Assembly (NCBI GenBank): GCA_900114885.1
Contig: FOUN01000013.1
Location: forward strand, 28,687 to 92,686
Reading direction: 5' to 3'
Length of the DNA stretch: 64,000 nucleotides
DNA from: Psychrobacillus psychrodurans
GTDB taxonomy: Bacteria > Bacillota > Bacilli > Bacillales_A > Planococcaceae
Below are positions 1 to 8,672 of this stretch, piece after piece. Position numbers and translations under genes: made by a program. Position 1 is the first letter of the stretch, and every line of letters starts with the position of its first letter. Below the pieces are notes generated by a model that saw only the letters and a list, made by a program, of their open reading frames with translations, did not search any database and was not told where the DNA came from.

Positions 1-357
1 TGGATGCCTCATTAAGGTATAAGGGCCGCTTTTAACGACATTTGCATCAGGTAAAATGATGATTTTAGTATTCCAAAATGAACCTAATGACGCTAAACAC
101 CAAACACGCAATAATTGAACAAATATAAAGAGTAAGAGAAAGAGAGGGAATAAAGGTGAAATCGCGCGATCAAAAATAAATACTTCTACAATAAGACTTA
201 TAAAAAAACAAACATGCATCGTTACCATATAGGGATAGTGAGATGCACCAACTTCATAAGCGCCTTGCGCAAGCATCCTTTTTTCATTGTGTTTAGCGAT
301 AGCTACCTCGATAAGTCTCTGAATAATCACTAGTGAGATAAGAACGAAGAACAACAA
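1..357 (-). CDS. bpsB: Isoprenylcysteine carboxyl methyltransferase family protein, C-terminal part missing (window edge)
   Basis: Membrane methyltransferase of the ICMT family, partner of type III polyketide synthases in Bacillus, where it O-methylates the alkylpyrone product. I translated it by eye: a hydrophobic N-terminus (LFFVLISLVIIQRLIE), two further hydrophobic stretches, then SGPYTLMRHP, the start of the SAM-binding region conserved in ICMT enzymes. The gene runs off the left edge, so roughly the C-terminal third is absent here. The start is TTG at 357 (or TTG at 354), placed behind GGAGGG and overlapping the bpsA stop region, which indicates translational coupling with bpsA. Family assignment is good; the substrate is inferred from the neighbour. 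Confidence 0.8.
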   Translation of the reverse strand, partial: MLFFVLISLVIIQRLIEVAIAKHNEKRMLAQGAYEVGASHYPYMVTMHVCFFISLIVEVFIFDRAISPLFPLFLLLFIFVQLLRVWCLASLGSFWNTKIIILPDANVVKSGPYTLMRHP

Positions 358-358
358 A

Positions 359-1441
359 CTAATCCCTCCAATTTAGTAATACAGCTTCTCCACAAAATCC
401 AGGACCTAATGCTACTAGTAAACCTAATTCTTCGTTTTTACGTTGTACCTTCATAAACTCCTCCAATACAAAAAGTACAGTAGGGGAGGACATATTCCCA
501 TGATTTTTTAGTACATCTCGTGAGATATGTGTATGTTCTTCCGTTAATTCCAAAGTTTCTTCATAGGCTTTTAATACTTTTTTTCCTCCTGGATGAGCAA
601 CAAAGTTTGCTAATTGATTTTTGTCCACATGCTGTTCACCTAAGAATTCATCTACAAACGGTCCTAACCAAGTAGAAATAATAGAAGGAATACTCTTGGA
701 AAATACAACATGCAATCCATTGTTTTTGATATCCCACCCCATCACATCTTCTGAATCTGGCATCCACTTAGAAGCTGTTGAGATTATGTGGGGAACAGAT
801 TTTGTAGTAGCTAGGTTTACATCATCTCCACAAACTAATACACATGCAGCCCCATCAGCAAATAACGATGCGCCGATTAAATTACTCTTCGAAAAGTCAT
901 TTGGTTGAAAGGTCAAACTACAGAGTTCTACACAAACTACTAATACTTTTGAGGCTGGATGTGCCTTGCAATAATCGTAGGCTCTACTAATCCCAGATGC
1001 ACCTCCGGCACAGCCTAACCCCCATAATGGAATACGTTTTGTCCGATCAGAAAAAGGCAAATGATTCATCACTCTCGCATCTATACTTGGAGTGGAAATT
1101 CCGGTACTACTAACAAATATTATTGCATCAATCTCACTAGGAAGCAGGGGAGATTCTAAAAAAAACTGGCTATTCAAACATTGTTGAATTACTTCGACAC
1201 TATATTGTGTAGCCAACTCAATATATAAATTATTACGTTCTTCAAAGCTATGTTCACTTTGGTGCCATTCTAAAGGGACACAAAAATTACGAGTTTGTAT
1301 ATCCCCATTTTCAAACACTTTTAATAATCTATTTAATTGAGGGATTTTATCTTGAAATAGCTCTTTTGTTAGTTTTTCAATGTTTGATTGTTCTAAAGAA
1401 TATGGAGGGGTATATGTACTTATGGAAGCGATTTTCGGCAT
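359..1441 (-). CDS. bpsA: Type III polyketide synthase (chalcone synthase-like), alkylpyrone synthase
   Basis: Homodimeric condensing enzyme that extends a fatty acyl-CoA with malonyl-CoA units and cyclises it to an alkylpyrone. The 360-residue length is typical. The catalytic triad is visible: Cys144 in GLGCAGG, His283 in FVAHPGG and Asn316 in KNHGNMSSP. The C-terminal glycine-rich motif ALGPGFCGE closes the thiolase fold. The ATG start lies behind AAAAGGAGTG. The next gene on the same strand (bpsB) starts within a few bases of the stop, so the two form an operon as in B. subtilis. Product specificity cannot be told from sequence; alkylpyrone is inferred from the Bacillus orthologue. Confidence 0.92.
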   Translation of the reverse strand: MPKIASISTYTPPYSLEQSNIEKLTKELFQDKIPQLNRLLKVFENGDIQTRNFCVPLEWHQSEHSFEERNNLYIELATQYSVEVIQQCLNSQFFLESPLLPSEIDAIIFVSSTGISTPSIDARVMNHLPFSDRTKRIPLWGLGCAGGASGISRAYDYCKAHPASKVLVVCVELCSLTFQPNDFSKSNLIGASLFADGAACVLVCGDDVNLATTKSVPHIISTASKWMPDSEDVMGWDIKNNGLHVVFSKSIPSIISTWLGPFVDEFLGEQHVDKNQLANFVAHPGGKKVLKAYEETLELTEEHTHISRDVLKNHGNMSSPTVLFVLEEFMKVQRKNEELGLLVALGPGFCGEAVLLNWRD

Positions 1442-1940
1442 AGTGTCACTCCTTTTTAAAAAGAAAGTATATAAAAATGTCCTGTGAAGAATGGATTAAC
1501 GGGCTAAAGAACGGATAATCCTATGATTTCCGTTACATGTGGAGCTTTCCACGGGCGAGGTCGAGCCTTCTCATATGCTACCTGAAGGGGCTCGACTTTT
1601 CTCGCTTATCCCGCTGGAGTCGCTACATTCCACTGCAAATAACTAGTGTGTTGTCTTCTATTTTAAGATTTGGTAAAGCTTATCTCATAGATGATAGGAT
1701 TGGTCCAATTTTATTTTGCGAACACATTATTTGTGCTTGCTGTTGAATTAGAAATGCTGTTATTCAAGTGATGGATGTAGGCAGTAAAAACTCTTTGTAC
1801 TAGAGTTCAGTTCAACATTACCTTAATGATGAAATAGTAAGTACTAATGACTTTAATTATCCGTTACTTAAAGTCGATATGAGTGTTTTTTTCCAGTTTT
1901 TCTTATATTTATATTTCCCTTATTCATACTAAATATACAG
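1442..1940. other. Intergenic region between bpsA and mnmM
   Basis: No credible gene. It holds the bpsA ribosome binding site and promoter region, a dispersed repeat (1520-1643) and an AT-rich remainder. An ATGTCCTGTGAA motif near 1475 recurs near 51798 next to another repeat relative, so the repeat boundary may extend further left than marked. Confidence 0.5.
1520..1643 (-). repeat. Dispersed palindromic repeat, family A
   Basis: On the minus strand it reads AGTGGAATGTAGCGACTCC at one end and CCACATGTAACGGAAATC at the other, almost the same as the copy at 57938-58064. GC-rich compared with its surroundings and with internal inverted segments (GGCTCGACCTCG against CGAGAAAAGTCGAGCC). This type of short non-coding repeat is common between genes in Bacillaceae and Planococcaceae. 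No transposase is present. Confidence 0.75.
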
Positions 1941-2513
1941 TTATTTTTGCTCTTTCATCTTTTCGATAGCGATGATAAAGGGCGGGTCATTTTGTTGGTT
2001 AAGAAACTGATAGCTTAATACGTGGACAAAGGATTGTGATAAATTCTGCACATAATGGAGAATTGAATCCTTTTCTTCTTTACCACCTTGATGTCCATGG
2101 TAAACTACTAAAACTATTATTCCACCAACTTTAAGTAATTGAAGTAATGATTCAATTGCCCGCTGAGTGGAATCTCCTCTAGTAATAATTTCATGATCAC
2201 TTCCAGGCAAGTAACCCAAATTAAATATCGCAGCTGAAACTTCCTGCTGGATATAAAAGTGTAAATTCTCATGCCCATCTAGAATTATAGTTGCTTTGTC
2301 CAACTTGTTTGCCTCTTCTAATCTTTTGGTAGTTGCTACGATAGCTTCCTCTTGAACGTCAAATGCATACACATGGCCGTGCTCTCCAACAAGCTCTGTT
2401 AAAAACAACGTGTCATGTCCATTTCCTGCTGTTGCATCTACAACTATATCTCCTGGTTCAACTGTGGACATTATCAATTGTTTTGCGAAAGGTAAGATTC
2501 GTTTTAGTTTCAT
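1941..2513 (-). CDS. mnmM: tRNA 5-aminomethyl-2-thiouridine methyltransferase family protein (YtqB)
   Basis: Small class I SAM-dependent methyltransferase. YtqB of B. subtilis has been identified as MnmM, which methylates the wobble uridine intermediate to mnm5s2U. The 190-residue protein shows the SAM motif I VVDATAGNGHDTLFL near residues 25-39 and an NLGYLPG motif (about residue 97) that replaces the NPPY loop of many methyltransferases. The start ATG overlaps the stop of the upstream radical SAM gene by four bases (ATGA), so the two are translationally coupled. The function comes from the orthologue; the fold assignment is secure. Confidence 0.88.
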   Translation of the reverse strand: MKLKRILPFAKQLIMSTVEPGDIVVDATAGNGHDTLFLTELVGEHGHVYAFDVQEEAIVATTKRLEEANKLDKATIILDGHENLHFYIQQEVSAAIFNLGYLPGSDHEIITRGDSTQRAIESLLQLLKVGGIIVLVVYHGHQGGKEEKDSILHYVQNLSQSFVHVLSYQFLNQQNDPPFIIAIEKMKEQK

Positions 2514-3478
2514 CTTGAAACACCACTGTTTTCATAATATTTTCCTTGGTAACTCTCTCTTGAAGCAAGCTCTGCATCTATTCCATTTAATACATCCCAT
2601 TTGTTGACACTCCACATTGGTCCTATCATTAACTCTATTGGACCATCTCCCGTTATTCGCTGCACGACCATCTCAGGGGGTAAAACTTCTAGTTGATCTG
2701 CTACAAGCTGGATATAAGAATCACGGTCCATGAACTCAAGCATTCCTTTTTGATACTGTTTAACCATAGGTGTTCCTTTTAATAAATGAAGTAAATGTAT
2801 TTTTATCCCCTGGACATCAAGCTTGGCCACTTCTCTTGCGGTTTCCATCATCATTTCCCGGTTTTCTAAAGGTAGACCATTTATAATATGCGTACATATA
2901 GGGATTCCATGCTTTCTTAATTTGGTTACCCCTTCTATATAGGAAGGAAAATCGTGAGCACGGTTCACCAAATTGGCAGTTCGCTCGTGAATAGTTTGAA
3001 GTCCAAGCTCTATCCATAAAAATGTTCGTTTGTTAAGCTCCGCCAAATATTCAACCACATCATCAGGTAAACAATCGGGTCTTGTCGCAATAGAAAGTCC
3101 TATAACTCCTTCTAAAGCCAGTGCTGCTTCAAATTTCTCTTTCAAAACAGGAAGGGGGGCATGCGTATTCGTATAAGCTTGGAAATATGCTATGTATTTT
3201 CCGTTTTTCCATTTTTCATGCATATTTGTTTTGATTTTTTCGAACTGGACTGGAATGGGGTCTACTTTATCGCCAGCAAAGTCTCCGCTTCCGGCTACAC
3301 TACAAAAAGTACAACCGCCAAATGCTACTGTCCCATCTCTGTTAGGACAATCAAAACCAGCATCTAAAGCTACTTTAAAAATTTTCATACCGAATATATC
3401 TCGTAAATAACGATTCCATGTAAAATATCGTTTCCCATCAGAAGGGAATGGAAATTTATTATCGTTCATATAATTCAC
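2510..3478 (-). CDS. ytqA: TIGR01212-family radical SAM protein (YtqA)
   Basis: Radical SAM enzyme with an Elp3-like core. The cluster ligands are in CPNRDGTVAFGGCTFC (residues about 44-59), with the unusual long spacing before the CxxC pair that is typical of this family. Later motifs SIATRPDCLPD and LWIELGLQTIHERT are conserved with Elp3-like proteins. Length 322 is normal. It is coupled to mnmM through a 4-bp overlap. A tRNA-modification role beside MnmM is plausible by association, but the reaction is not established from this sequence. Confidence 0.88.
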   Translation of the reverse strand: MNYMNDNKFPFPSDGKRYFTWNRYLRDIFGMKIFKVALDAGFDCPNRDGTVAFGGCTFCSVAGSGDFAGDKVDPIPVQFEKIKTNMHEKWKNGKYIAYFQAYTNTHAPLPVLKEKFEAALALEGVIGLSIATRPDCLPDDVVEYLAELNKRTFLWIELGLQTIHERTANLVNRAHDFPSYIEGVTKLRKHGIPICTHIINGLPLENREMMMETAREVAKLDVQGIKIHLLHLLKGTPMVKQYQKGMLEFMDRDSYIQLVADQLEVLPPEMVVQRITGDGPIELMIGPMWSVNKWDVLNGIDAELASRESYQGKYYENSGVSR

Positions 3479-3590
3479 TCCTTAACAGGATTATTTTAAC
3501 ACGACTTTGTAAAGTTTTGTCTAATCTTCTTGAAGTGCCATTTGAAAAGGAATACAATATTCTGAGTGCAATAGAAATGAGGTGTTTAAA

Positions 3591-4775
3591 TTGCCAAAAG
3601 CAGTGTGGTTTTTAATAATCGGAATGTTTATCAATACAATGGGAAATTCTTTTTTATGGCCGTTACATACAATATATATGCATGAACATCTAGGTCAAAC
3701 GCTCACAATGGCGGGATTCGTGCTTATGATTAATGCGGGAACAGGAGTTATTGGTAATTTACTTGGAGGTTATTTGTTTGACAGAATTGGTGGATATAAA
3801 TCCATTATGTTCGGAATTATATTATCAATGGCATCACTATTGATGTTAACTTTTTGGCATGGATGGCCAGAATACATATGGTTCGTAGCTATCCTAGGTT
3901 TTAGTGGTGGAATAATATTCCCAAGCATGTATGCTTTAGTAGGAAGCGTCTGGCCAGAAGGCGGAAGAAAAGCTTTTAATGCAATTTATCTGGCTCAAAA
4001 CCTAGGGGTGGCTATTGGTCCTGCCGTTGCAGGCTTAGTTGCTGATCATAATATCAATAATATCTTTCTAGCAAATCTATTAACCTATGTACTATTTCTA
4101 ATTGTTGCAGGAGTTTATTACCGTAAAATGTCAGTGGCTCCAAATGTAAATGCTTCTGTATTGAAAAATACTAAAAAAATTAAACAAAAAGCACCATTTT
4201 ATGCAATGATGATTGTATCAATTGGTTACATGCTTACGTGGATAGCTTATGTACAATGGACTTCCACCATTTCTACACATGTGTTGGATTTAGGTATTAC
4301 TTTAAAAGAATATAGCTTGCTGTGGACGATAAATGGTGCTCTGATACTAGTAACTCAGCCACTTATTAAGCCAATTATTAACAGGCTAGAGCATCGAATA
4401 AAAACACAGATGATCATTGGTATAGTAATATTCATGGCTTCCTTTGTTGTTGTCTCTTACGCTGAAGATTACACAATGTTTATCGTTGCAATGGTTGTCC
4501 TAACACTTGGAGAGGTATTCATCTGGCCAGCTGTACCGACGTTAGCTGGGCAGTTAGCACCGAAAGGAAGAGAAGGATTTTATCAGGGTATTGTGAACAG
4601 TATGGCTACGATAGGAAGAATGATTGGTCCATTTGCTGGAGGTATTTTAGTTGATGTTTATGGAATCCAGGCCATGTTCTTTGTATTTACTTTACTTATA
4701 GCATTAGCGATAGTTCCTACCCTTCTATATGATCGACCGCTTAAGAAAGTAGAGCTTGAGAAGGATGTGATTTGA
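3591..4775 (+). CDS. yttB: MFS transporter (YttB-like)
   Basis: Major facilitator superfamily permease with about twelve hydrophobic helices over 394 residues. The conserved loop between TM2 and TM3 is visible as GGYLFDRIGGYKS. I chose the TTG start at 3591 because GAGGTG sits 5-8 bases before it; an in-frame GTG at 3582 would have no good ribosome binding site. yttB is also a neighbour of leuS in B. subtilis, which supports the symbol. The substrate is unknown; drug-efflux homologues are the closest remembered relatives. Its stop overlaps the start of the following activator gene by 4 bp. Confidence 0.8.
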   Translation: MPKAVWFLIIGMFINTMGNSFLWPLHTIYMHEHLGQTLTMAGFVLMINAGTGVIGNLLGGYLFDRIGGYKSIMFGIILSMASLLMLTFWHGWPEYIWFVAILGFSGGIIFPSMYALVGSVWPEGGRKAFNAIYLAQNLGVAIGPAVAGLVADHNINNIFLANLLTYVLFLIVAGVYYRKMSVAPNVNASVLKNTKKIKQKAPFYAMMIVSIGYMLTWIAYVQWTSTISTHVLDLGITLKEYSLLWTINGALILVTQPLIKPIINRLEHRIKTQMIIGIVIFMASFVVVSYAEDYTMFIVAMVVLTLGEVFIWPAVPTLAGQLAPKGREGFYQGIVNSMATIGRMIGPFAGGILVDVYGIQAMFFVFTLLIALAIVPTLLYDRPLKKVELEKDVI

Positions 4776-6121
4776 TTTTGGACAATTTTCAAAAAAACTT
4801 ACCAACTTCTGTTCTTGCTGAAATTTTAGAAAATGCTTTTCAATGGTTTGTTGTGGTAGATGCAGATTCGAAAATTCTATATATTAATGAAGATTATTGT
4901 CGTTTTCTTGAAGTGAAGAGAGAGGAAGCTATAGGTAAACCTGTAGCTGACATTATTGAAAACACGAAAATGCATGAGGTGATTAAATCTGGGATTCCTG
5001 ATAATGCCTCCCCGCATTATATAAAAGGAACATATATGCTTGCCAATCGTGTACCTCTTTTTGTTGATGGTAAGATTGTAGGAGCTTTCGGTAGTGTCAT
5101 CTTTCGAGATATGTCCGATTGGAAAAAGCTAAGTTCCCATGTTCAGACTACAATGGAAAGAATTCAGTTGAATCTAGAGGATAATAGTTATAGTGAGTAT
5201 AGGTTAGGAGACATAAAAGGAAGTTCTCCAGCCATACGGAAGACAAAGGAAACAATTGAAATAATAGCTCCTAGTGATCTTCCGGTATTAATCGAGGGGG
5301 AAAGTGGAACAGGGAAGGATATGTTTGCACACAGTATTCATCAGCTATCCGAACGTTCAGACTTTCCATTTGTAAAAGTAAATTGTGCGGCAATTCCTGC
5401 AGATTTATTGGAGAAAGAGTTGTTTGGTGTATATAATCCGCTTACTGGTTTAGTGCAAAATGGACGAGTTAAACAAGCCGATAATGGAACTCTATATATA
5501 GATGAAATTAGTACACTCCCTCTTACACTCCAAGCAAAACTGTTAAGGGCTATGCAGGATGAAGAAATTTTGCCACTGAATTCGGAGAACAGTGAAAAAG
5601 TAAATGTTCGTATAGTTGCTTCATCCAATATATCCCTCTCTCAATTAATAGAGGAAAAGAAATTCCGTGAAGATTTGTTTTATCGTTTACAAGCAATTAC
5701 CTTAAGAATTCCCCCTCTAAGAGAAAGAATGGAAGACTTCGTAGATTTACTCAACTATTTTCTGCAAAAGTTTATGCTCAAGGCTGGGCGAAGACATGTC
5801 ACGTTAGCAACAAAAACGAGAGAGATACTCCAATCCTATCACTGGCCAGGGAATGTAAGAGAATTACAAAACATACTGCAGGCTGCAGTTTATTTGGCTG
5901 AAAACGATATTATTTTACCATCAGCACTTCCTGCTCAGGTGAAGCTTAGGAATGTACCATCTTTCCAAACTACTGGAACACTCGAAGACATTTTAGCAGC
6001 AGTAGAAAAAAAAGTTCTTCAATCATACCTAGAAGAAGAATCCGATAAAATACAAATTGCAAAACAACTTGGTCTAAGCAGATCCACATTATATGAAAAA
6101 ATCAAAAAACACAACTTATGA
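4772..6121 (+). CDS. PAS-AAA+-Fis transcriptional activator of the sigma-54 (RpoN/SigL) enhancer-binding type
   Basis: Domains in order: PAS sensor (about 15-115), AAA+ domain (145-380) and Fis-type helix-turn-helix (427-445). Walker A is GESGTGKD (175-182), Walker B is GTLYIDE (239-245), and WPGNVREL occurs at 358-365. The GAFTGA loop that contacts sigma-54 is altered: the equivalent segment reads YNPLTGL (221-227) and is about two residues shorter than usual. TTG start at 4772 behind AAGGATG, overlapping the transporter stop; TTG at 4778 is an alternative. It lies directly upstream of the 3-hydroxybutyrate genes and is their probable regulator. Whether it uses sigma-54 at all is uncertain, because activators lacking GAFTGA (such as TyrR) act on the housekeeping polymerase. 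Confidence 0.85.
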   Translation: MILDNFQKNLPTSVLAEILENAFQWFVVVDADSKILYINEDYCRFLEVKREEAIGKPVADIIENTKMHEVIKSGIPDNASPHYIKGTYMLANRVPLFVDGKIVGAFGSVIFRDMSDWKKLSSHVQTTMERIQLNLEDNSYSEYRLGDIKGSSPAIRKTKETIEIIAPSDLPVLIEGESGTGKDMFAHSIHQLSERSDFPFVKVNCAAIPADLLEKELFGVYNPLTGLVQNGRVKQADNGTLYIDEISTLPLTLQAKLLRAMQDEEILPLNSENSEKVNVRIVASSNISLSQLIEEKKFREDLFYRLQAITLRIPPLRERMEDFVDLLNYFLQKFMLKAGRRHVTLATKTREILQSYHWPGNVRELQNILQAAVYLAENDIILPSALPAQVKLRNVPSFQTTGTLEDILAAVEKKVLQSYLEEESDKIQIAKQLGLSRSTLYEKIKKHNL

Positions 6122-6125
6122 ACTA

Positions 6126-6170
6126 AATCCGATTTTTTGGACATCAATCCAAAAAATCGGATTTTCTATT
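6126..6170 (+). terminator. Rho-independent terminator after the activator gene
   Basis: Perfect 17-bp inverted repeat (6126-6142 against 6149-6165) with a 6-base loop, followed by TTTTC and TATTTTTT. The stem carries an AATCCGA segment that also occurs in the palindrome at 6207-6234. Confidence 0.85.
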
Positions 6171-6206
6171 TTTTGAATTAAACCGTTGTTTATTAGTTTT
6201 AATATT

Positions 6207-6234
6207 ATAATAATCCGAAATGTCGGATTATTAT
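6207..6234. promoter_or_regulatory. 28-bp dyad, candidate activator binding site
   Basis: Perfect 12-bp arms (ATAATAATCCGA and TCGGATTATTAT) around a 4-base centre AATG, about 180 bp upstream of the permease start. No proper T-run follows, so an operator is more likely than a terminator. Fis-type activators bind such dyads upstream of their promoters. Assignment to the neighbouring activator is inference. Confidence 0.5.
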
Positions 6235-6304
6235 CTTTTGAAATGCAAAGGGTACCGTCACAAACTCTATTGATTGAAAATTTCGATTATGATTTAATTA
6301 CCTA

Positions 6305-6318
6305 TGAAAGCGCTTTTA
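6305..6318. promoter_or_regulatory. cre site (CcpA catabolite-response element) upstream of the GntP permease
   Basis: TGAAAGCGCTTTTA matches the pseudo-palindromic cre consensus TGWAANCGNTNWCA at all but one informative position (T for C at position 13). It lies about 100 bp before the permease start, fitting glucose repression of an alternative carbon source. CcpA itself is encoded at 50720-51721. Confidence 0.65.
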
Positions 6319-6415
6319 TTTAAGAATTGAAGTTTGATAGATTATTCAATAAAGCCGATTCAACTGCAGAGAAACGGCGGAAGATTTAACTATAAAAATT
6401 AAGGGGGATTTGTTT

Positions 6416-7753
6416 ATGGATGGTAGTATTCTAATGAGTATGATTGGTTTAATAGGGGGACTTGCGTTATTAATCGGTCTAACTTTGAAAGGTGTAAATA
6501 TTATTATAGTTGGTCCAGTATCTGCATTATTCGTGGCATTAATGAGCGGTATGCCACTATTTCCACAATTAGTGGAAGATGGTGTACCAAACTTTGTGAC
6601 AAATTATATGCAAGGATTTACAGGATTTATCATGTCATGGTATTTAATGTTTTTATTAGGTGCAGTATTTGGAAAGGTTATGGAGGATAGCGGTGCTGCA
6701 GATGCAGTTGCAAAAATGATAGTGGACAAATTAGGGATGAAATTTGCTGTTTTAGCTATTGTTATTGCATGTGCTATCTTGACATACGGGGGAGTAAGTT
6801 TGTTTGTTGTAGCTTTTGCTGTGTATCCAATGGCTATATCTTTGTTTAAACAAGCTGATTTGCCACGTCGCTTTATACCTGCAACACTTGCTTTAGGTTC
6901 CGTAACATTTACCATGACTTCCGCTGGATCTCCGGAAATTCAAAACTGGATTCCGATGGATTATCTAGAGACAACACCTTATGCAGGTGCAGAAGTAAGT
7001 ATTATCGTAGCAGCCTTTATGGCGGTATTTGGTTACTGGTGGCTGAAGAAAATTATTTCGAAAGCCGTAAAGAATGGTGAACGCTTTGAAGATAGAAAAA
7101 CAGATCCTACTTTTGATACATCTCGTGCATTACCAAATCCGTTTCTAGCATTTATCCCACTAATAGTAGTATTAGTTATTTCTTATATTTTCCACGATGA
7201 ACTAAAGCAATCGGCACTAATCTTGGCGTTACTTGGTGGAATTATTGCAACATTTATTGTGAGTTGGAAATACTTTAAAAGTCCATGGGAAGCAGTTTCT
7301 GCTGGAACAATAGGGGCTATAATAGCAATTGGAAATACAGCTGCTGTAGTCGGTTTCGGAGGTGTAGCAAAAGCTGTTCCTGCTTTTGGTGTAGCAGTGG
7401 ATGCTATGGCTAGTATACCGGGATCTCCATTGATAGGTGCTGGTGTCGCGGTATCGGTGATCGCAGGTATGACTGGATCTGCTTCTGGTGGTCAAACTAT
7501 TGCATTGCCATTATTAGCTCCGGGTTACATTGAAGCAGGGGTCAATCAAGAAGCTTTGCATCGAGTTGTAGCAATATCATCAGGGGCACTTGATTCCCTA
7601 CCACATAATGGTTATGTGGTAACGACAATTCAATCGATCTGTGGTGAAAAACATAGTGCAGCCTATTGGGCTGTAGCTGCAACAACAGTTGTAACACCAT
7701 TAATAGGATTAGCAATTGCGATAATTCTTTTTTCTATTGGATTAGGTATTTGA
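6416..7753 (+). CDS. GntP-family permease, probable 3-hydroxybutyrate or acetoacetate importer
   Basis: Integral membrane proton-coupled carboxylate permease, about 445 residues, hydrophobic throughout. Typical GntP-type motifs include GLTLKGVNIIIVGP at the N-terminus, ALGSVTFTMTSAGSPEIQN in the middle and ALDSLPHNGYVVTTI near the C-terminus. I start at ATG 6416, 8 bases after AAGGGGG; a TTG at 6410 would be too close. In B. subtilis the homologous cluster yxjC-scoA-scoB-yxjF also pairs a GntP permease with CoA transferase and a dehydrogenase. Ketone-body-type substrates are inferred from that context. Confidence 0.85.
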   Translation: MDGSILMSMIGLIGGLALLIGLTLKGVNIIIVGPVSALFVALMSGMPLFPQLVEDGVPNFVTNYMQGFTGFIMSWYLMFLLGAVFGKVMEDSGAADAVAKMIVDKLGMKFAVLAIVIACAILTYGGVSLFVVAFAVYPMAISLFKQADLPRRFIPATLALGSVTFTMTSAGSPEIQNWIPMDYLETTPYAGAEVSIIVAAFMAVFGYWWLKKIISKAVKNGERFEDRKTDPTFDTSRALPNPFLAFIPLIVVLVISYIFHDELKQSALILALLGGIIATFIVSWKYFKSPWEAVSAGTIGAIIAIGNTAAVVGFGGVAKAVPAFGVAVDAMASIPGSPLIGAGVAVSVIAGMTGSASGGQTIALPLLAPGYIEAGVNQEALHRVVAISSGALDSLPHNGYVVTTIQSICGEKHSAAYWAVAATTVVTPLIGLAIAIILFSIGLGI

Positions 7754-7794
7754 TTATATTAAGCGAATCTTATGGTAAGTTGGGGGTAATATAA

Positions 7795-8562
7795 GTGGTT
7801 AAAGATAGAGTACTTCTTATTACTGGAGCAGCACAGGGGATAGGCTTTGAGATTGCTCAGGAATTTTATAAAGCTGGTGCAAAAGTTGTTTTAACTGATA
7901 TAAATGAAGAGAAGGTTAAGGATGCTGCCATAGATTTAGGAAAAGATGTACTTGGTATTAAATGTGACGTGACAAAAGAAGAAGACATAGTCAATTCTAT
8001 AAATGTCACTATTGAAGAATATGGAAGGATTGATATCCTTATAAATAACGCAGGTATGCAGCATGTATCAATGCTAGAAGATTTTCCGACAGAACGTTTT
8101 GAGTTATTGATAAAAATAATGCTAACCGCTCCGTTTGTTGCAACTAAACACGTTCTTCCGCATATGCGGAAGAACGGATTCGGAAGAATTATTAATATGG
8201 CCTCTATAAATGGTTTAGTTGGTTTTGCTGGTAAAGCAGCTTATAACTCAGCCAAACACGGCGTAATTGGTCTTACAAAAGTTGCAGCTCTTGAGACAGC
8301 GGCAGATGGAATCACAGTGAATGCCGTTTGTCCAGGATATGTGGACACACCGCTTGTACGGAACCAATTTAAGGATTTAGCGAAAGTACGTAATGTTCCA
8401 GTTGAAGCCGTTTTAGAGGAAGTATTATATCCTTTAGTTCCACAAAAACGATTGTTAGATGTAAAAGAGATAGCTGATTTAACTATGTTTTTAGCAAGTG
8501 AAGCTGCAAAAGGTATGACTGGGCAAGCAGTTGTTTTAGACGGTGGTTACACGAGTCAATAA
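7795..8562 (+). CDS. bdhA: 3-hydroxybutyrate dehydrogenase (short-chain dehydrogenase/reductase)
   Basis: NAD-dependent oxidation of (R)-3-hydroxybutyrate to acetoacetate. Classical SDR of 255 residues: cofactor loop TGAAQGIG (10-17), NNAG (84-87), catalytic Ser137 with Tyr150 and Lys154 in YNSAK, and the C-terminal GGYTSQ ending shared with 3-hydroxybutyrate dehydrogenases. GTG start at 7795 behind TGGGGGT. It follows the permease by 41 bp, so the two are probably co-transcribed. Substrate is inferred from close similarity to YxjF/BdhA sequences as remembered and from the adjacent CoA transferase. Confidence 0.85.
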   Translation: MVKDRVLLITGAAQGIGFEIAQEFYKAGAKVVLTDINEEKVKDAAIDLGKDVLGIKCDVTKEEDIVNSINVTIEEYGRIDILINNAGMQHVSMLEDFPTERFELLIKIMLTAPFVATKHVLPHMRKNGFGRIINMASINGLVGFAGKAAYNSAKHGVIGLTKVAALETAADGITVNAVCPGYVDTPLVRNQFKDLAKVRNVPVEAVLEEVLYPLVPQKRLLDVKEIADLTMFLASEAAKGMTGQAVVLDGGYTSQ

Positions 8563-8580
8563 TTATCATTATTGACTTTA

Positions 8581-8617
8581 AGCGATTGTTTTTTAAACGT
8601 CCGATTTAATAATCGCT
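8581..8617. other. Inverted repeat after bdhA (weak terminator or activator site)
   Basis: AGCGATT at 8581-8587 pairs with AATCGCT at 8611-8617 across a 23-base loop that contains TCCGATT, the half-site seen in the dyad at 6207-6234. TGTTTTATT follows. It could be a poor terminator for bdhA or an upstream activator site for the promoter at 8673. Confidence 0.4.
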
Positions 8618-8672
8618 GTGTTTTATTAAATATCACTAGATAGGGAGAAAGAATTCATCTATTCAAATATTC

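Noticed and set aside
1537..1746. Plus-strand open frame of 69 codons upstream of bpsA
   Set aside because: It is the translation of a dispersed palindromic repeat, with no ribosome binding site.
6126..6410. Sigma-54 promoter for the GntP permease
   Set aside because: I looked at every GC dinucleotide in the interval for a GG twelve bases upstream and found none.
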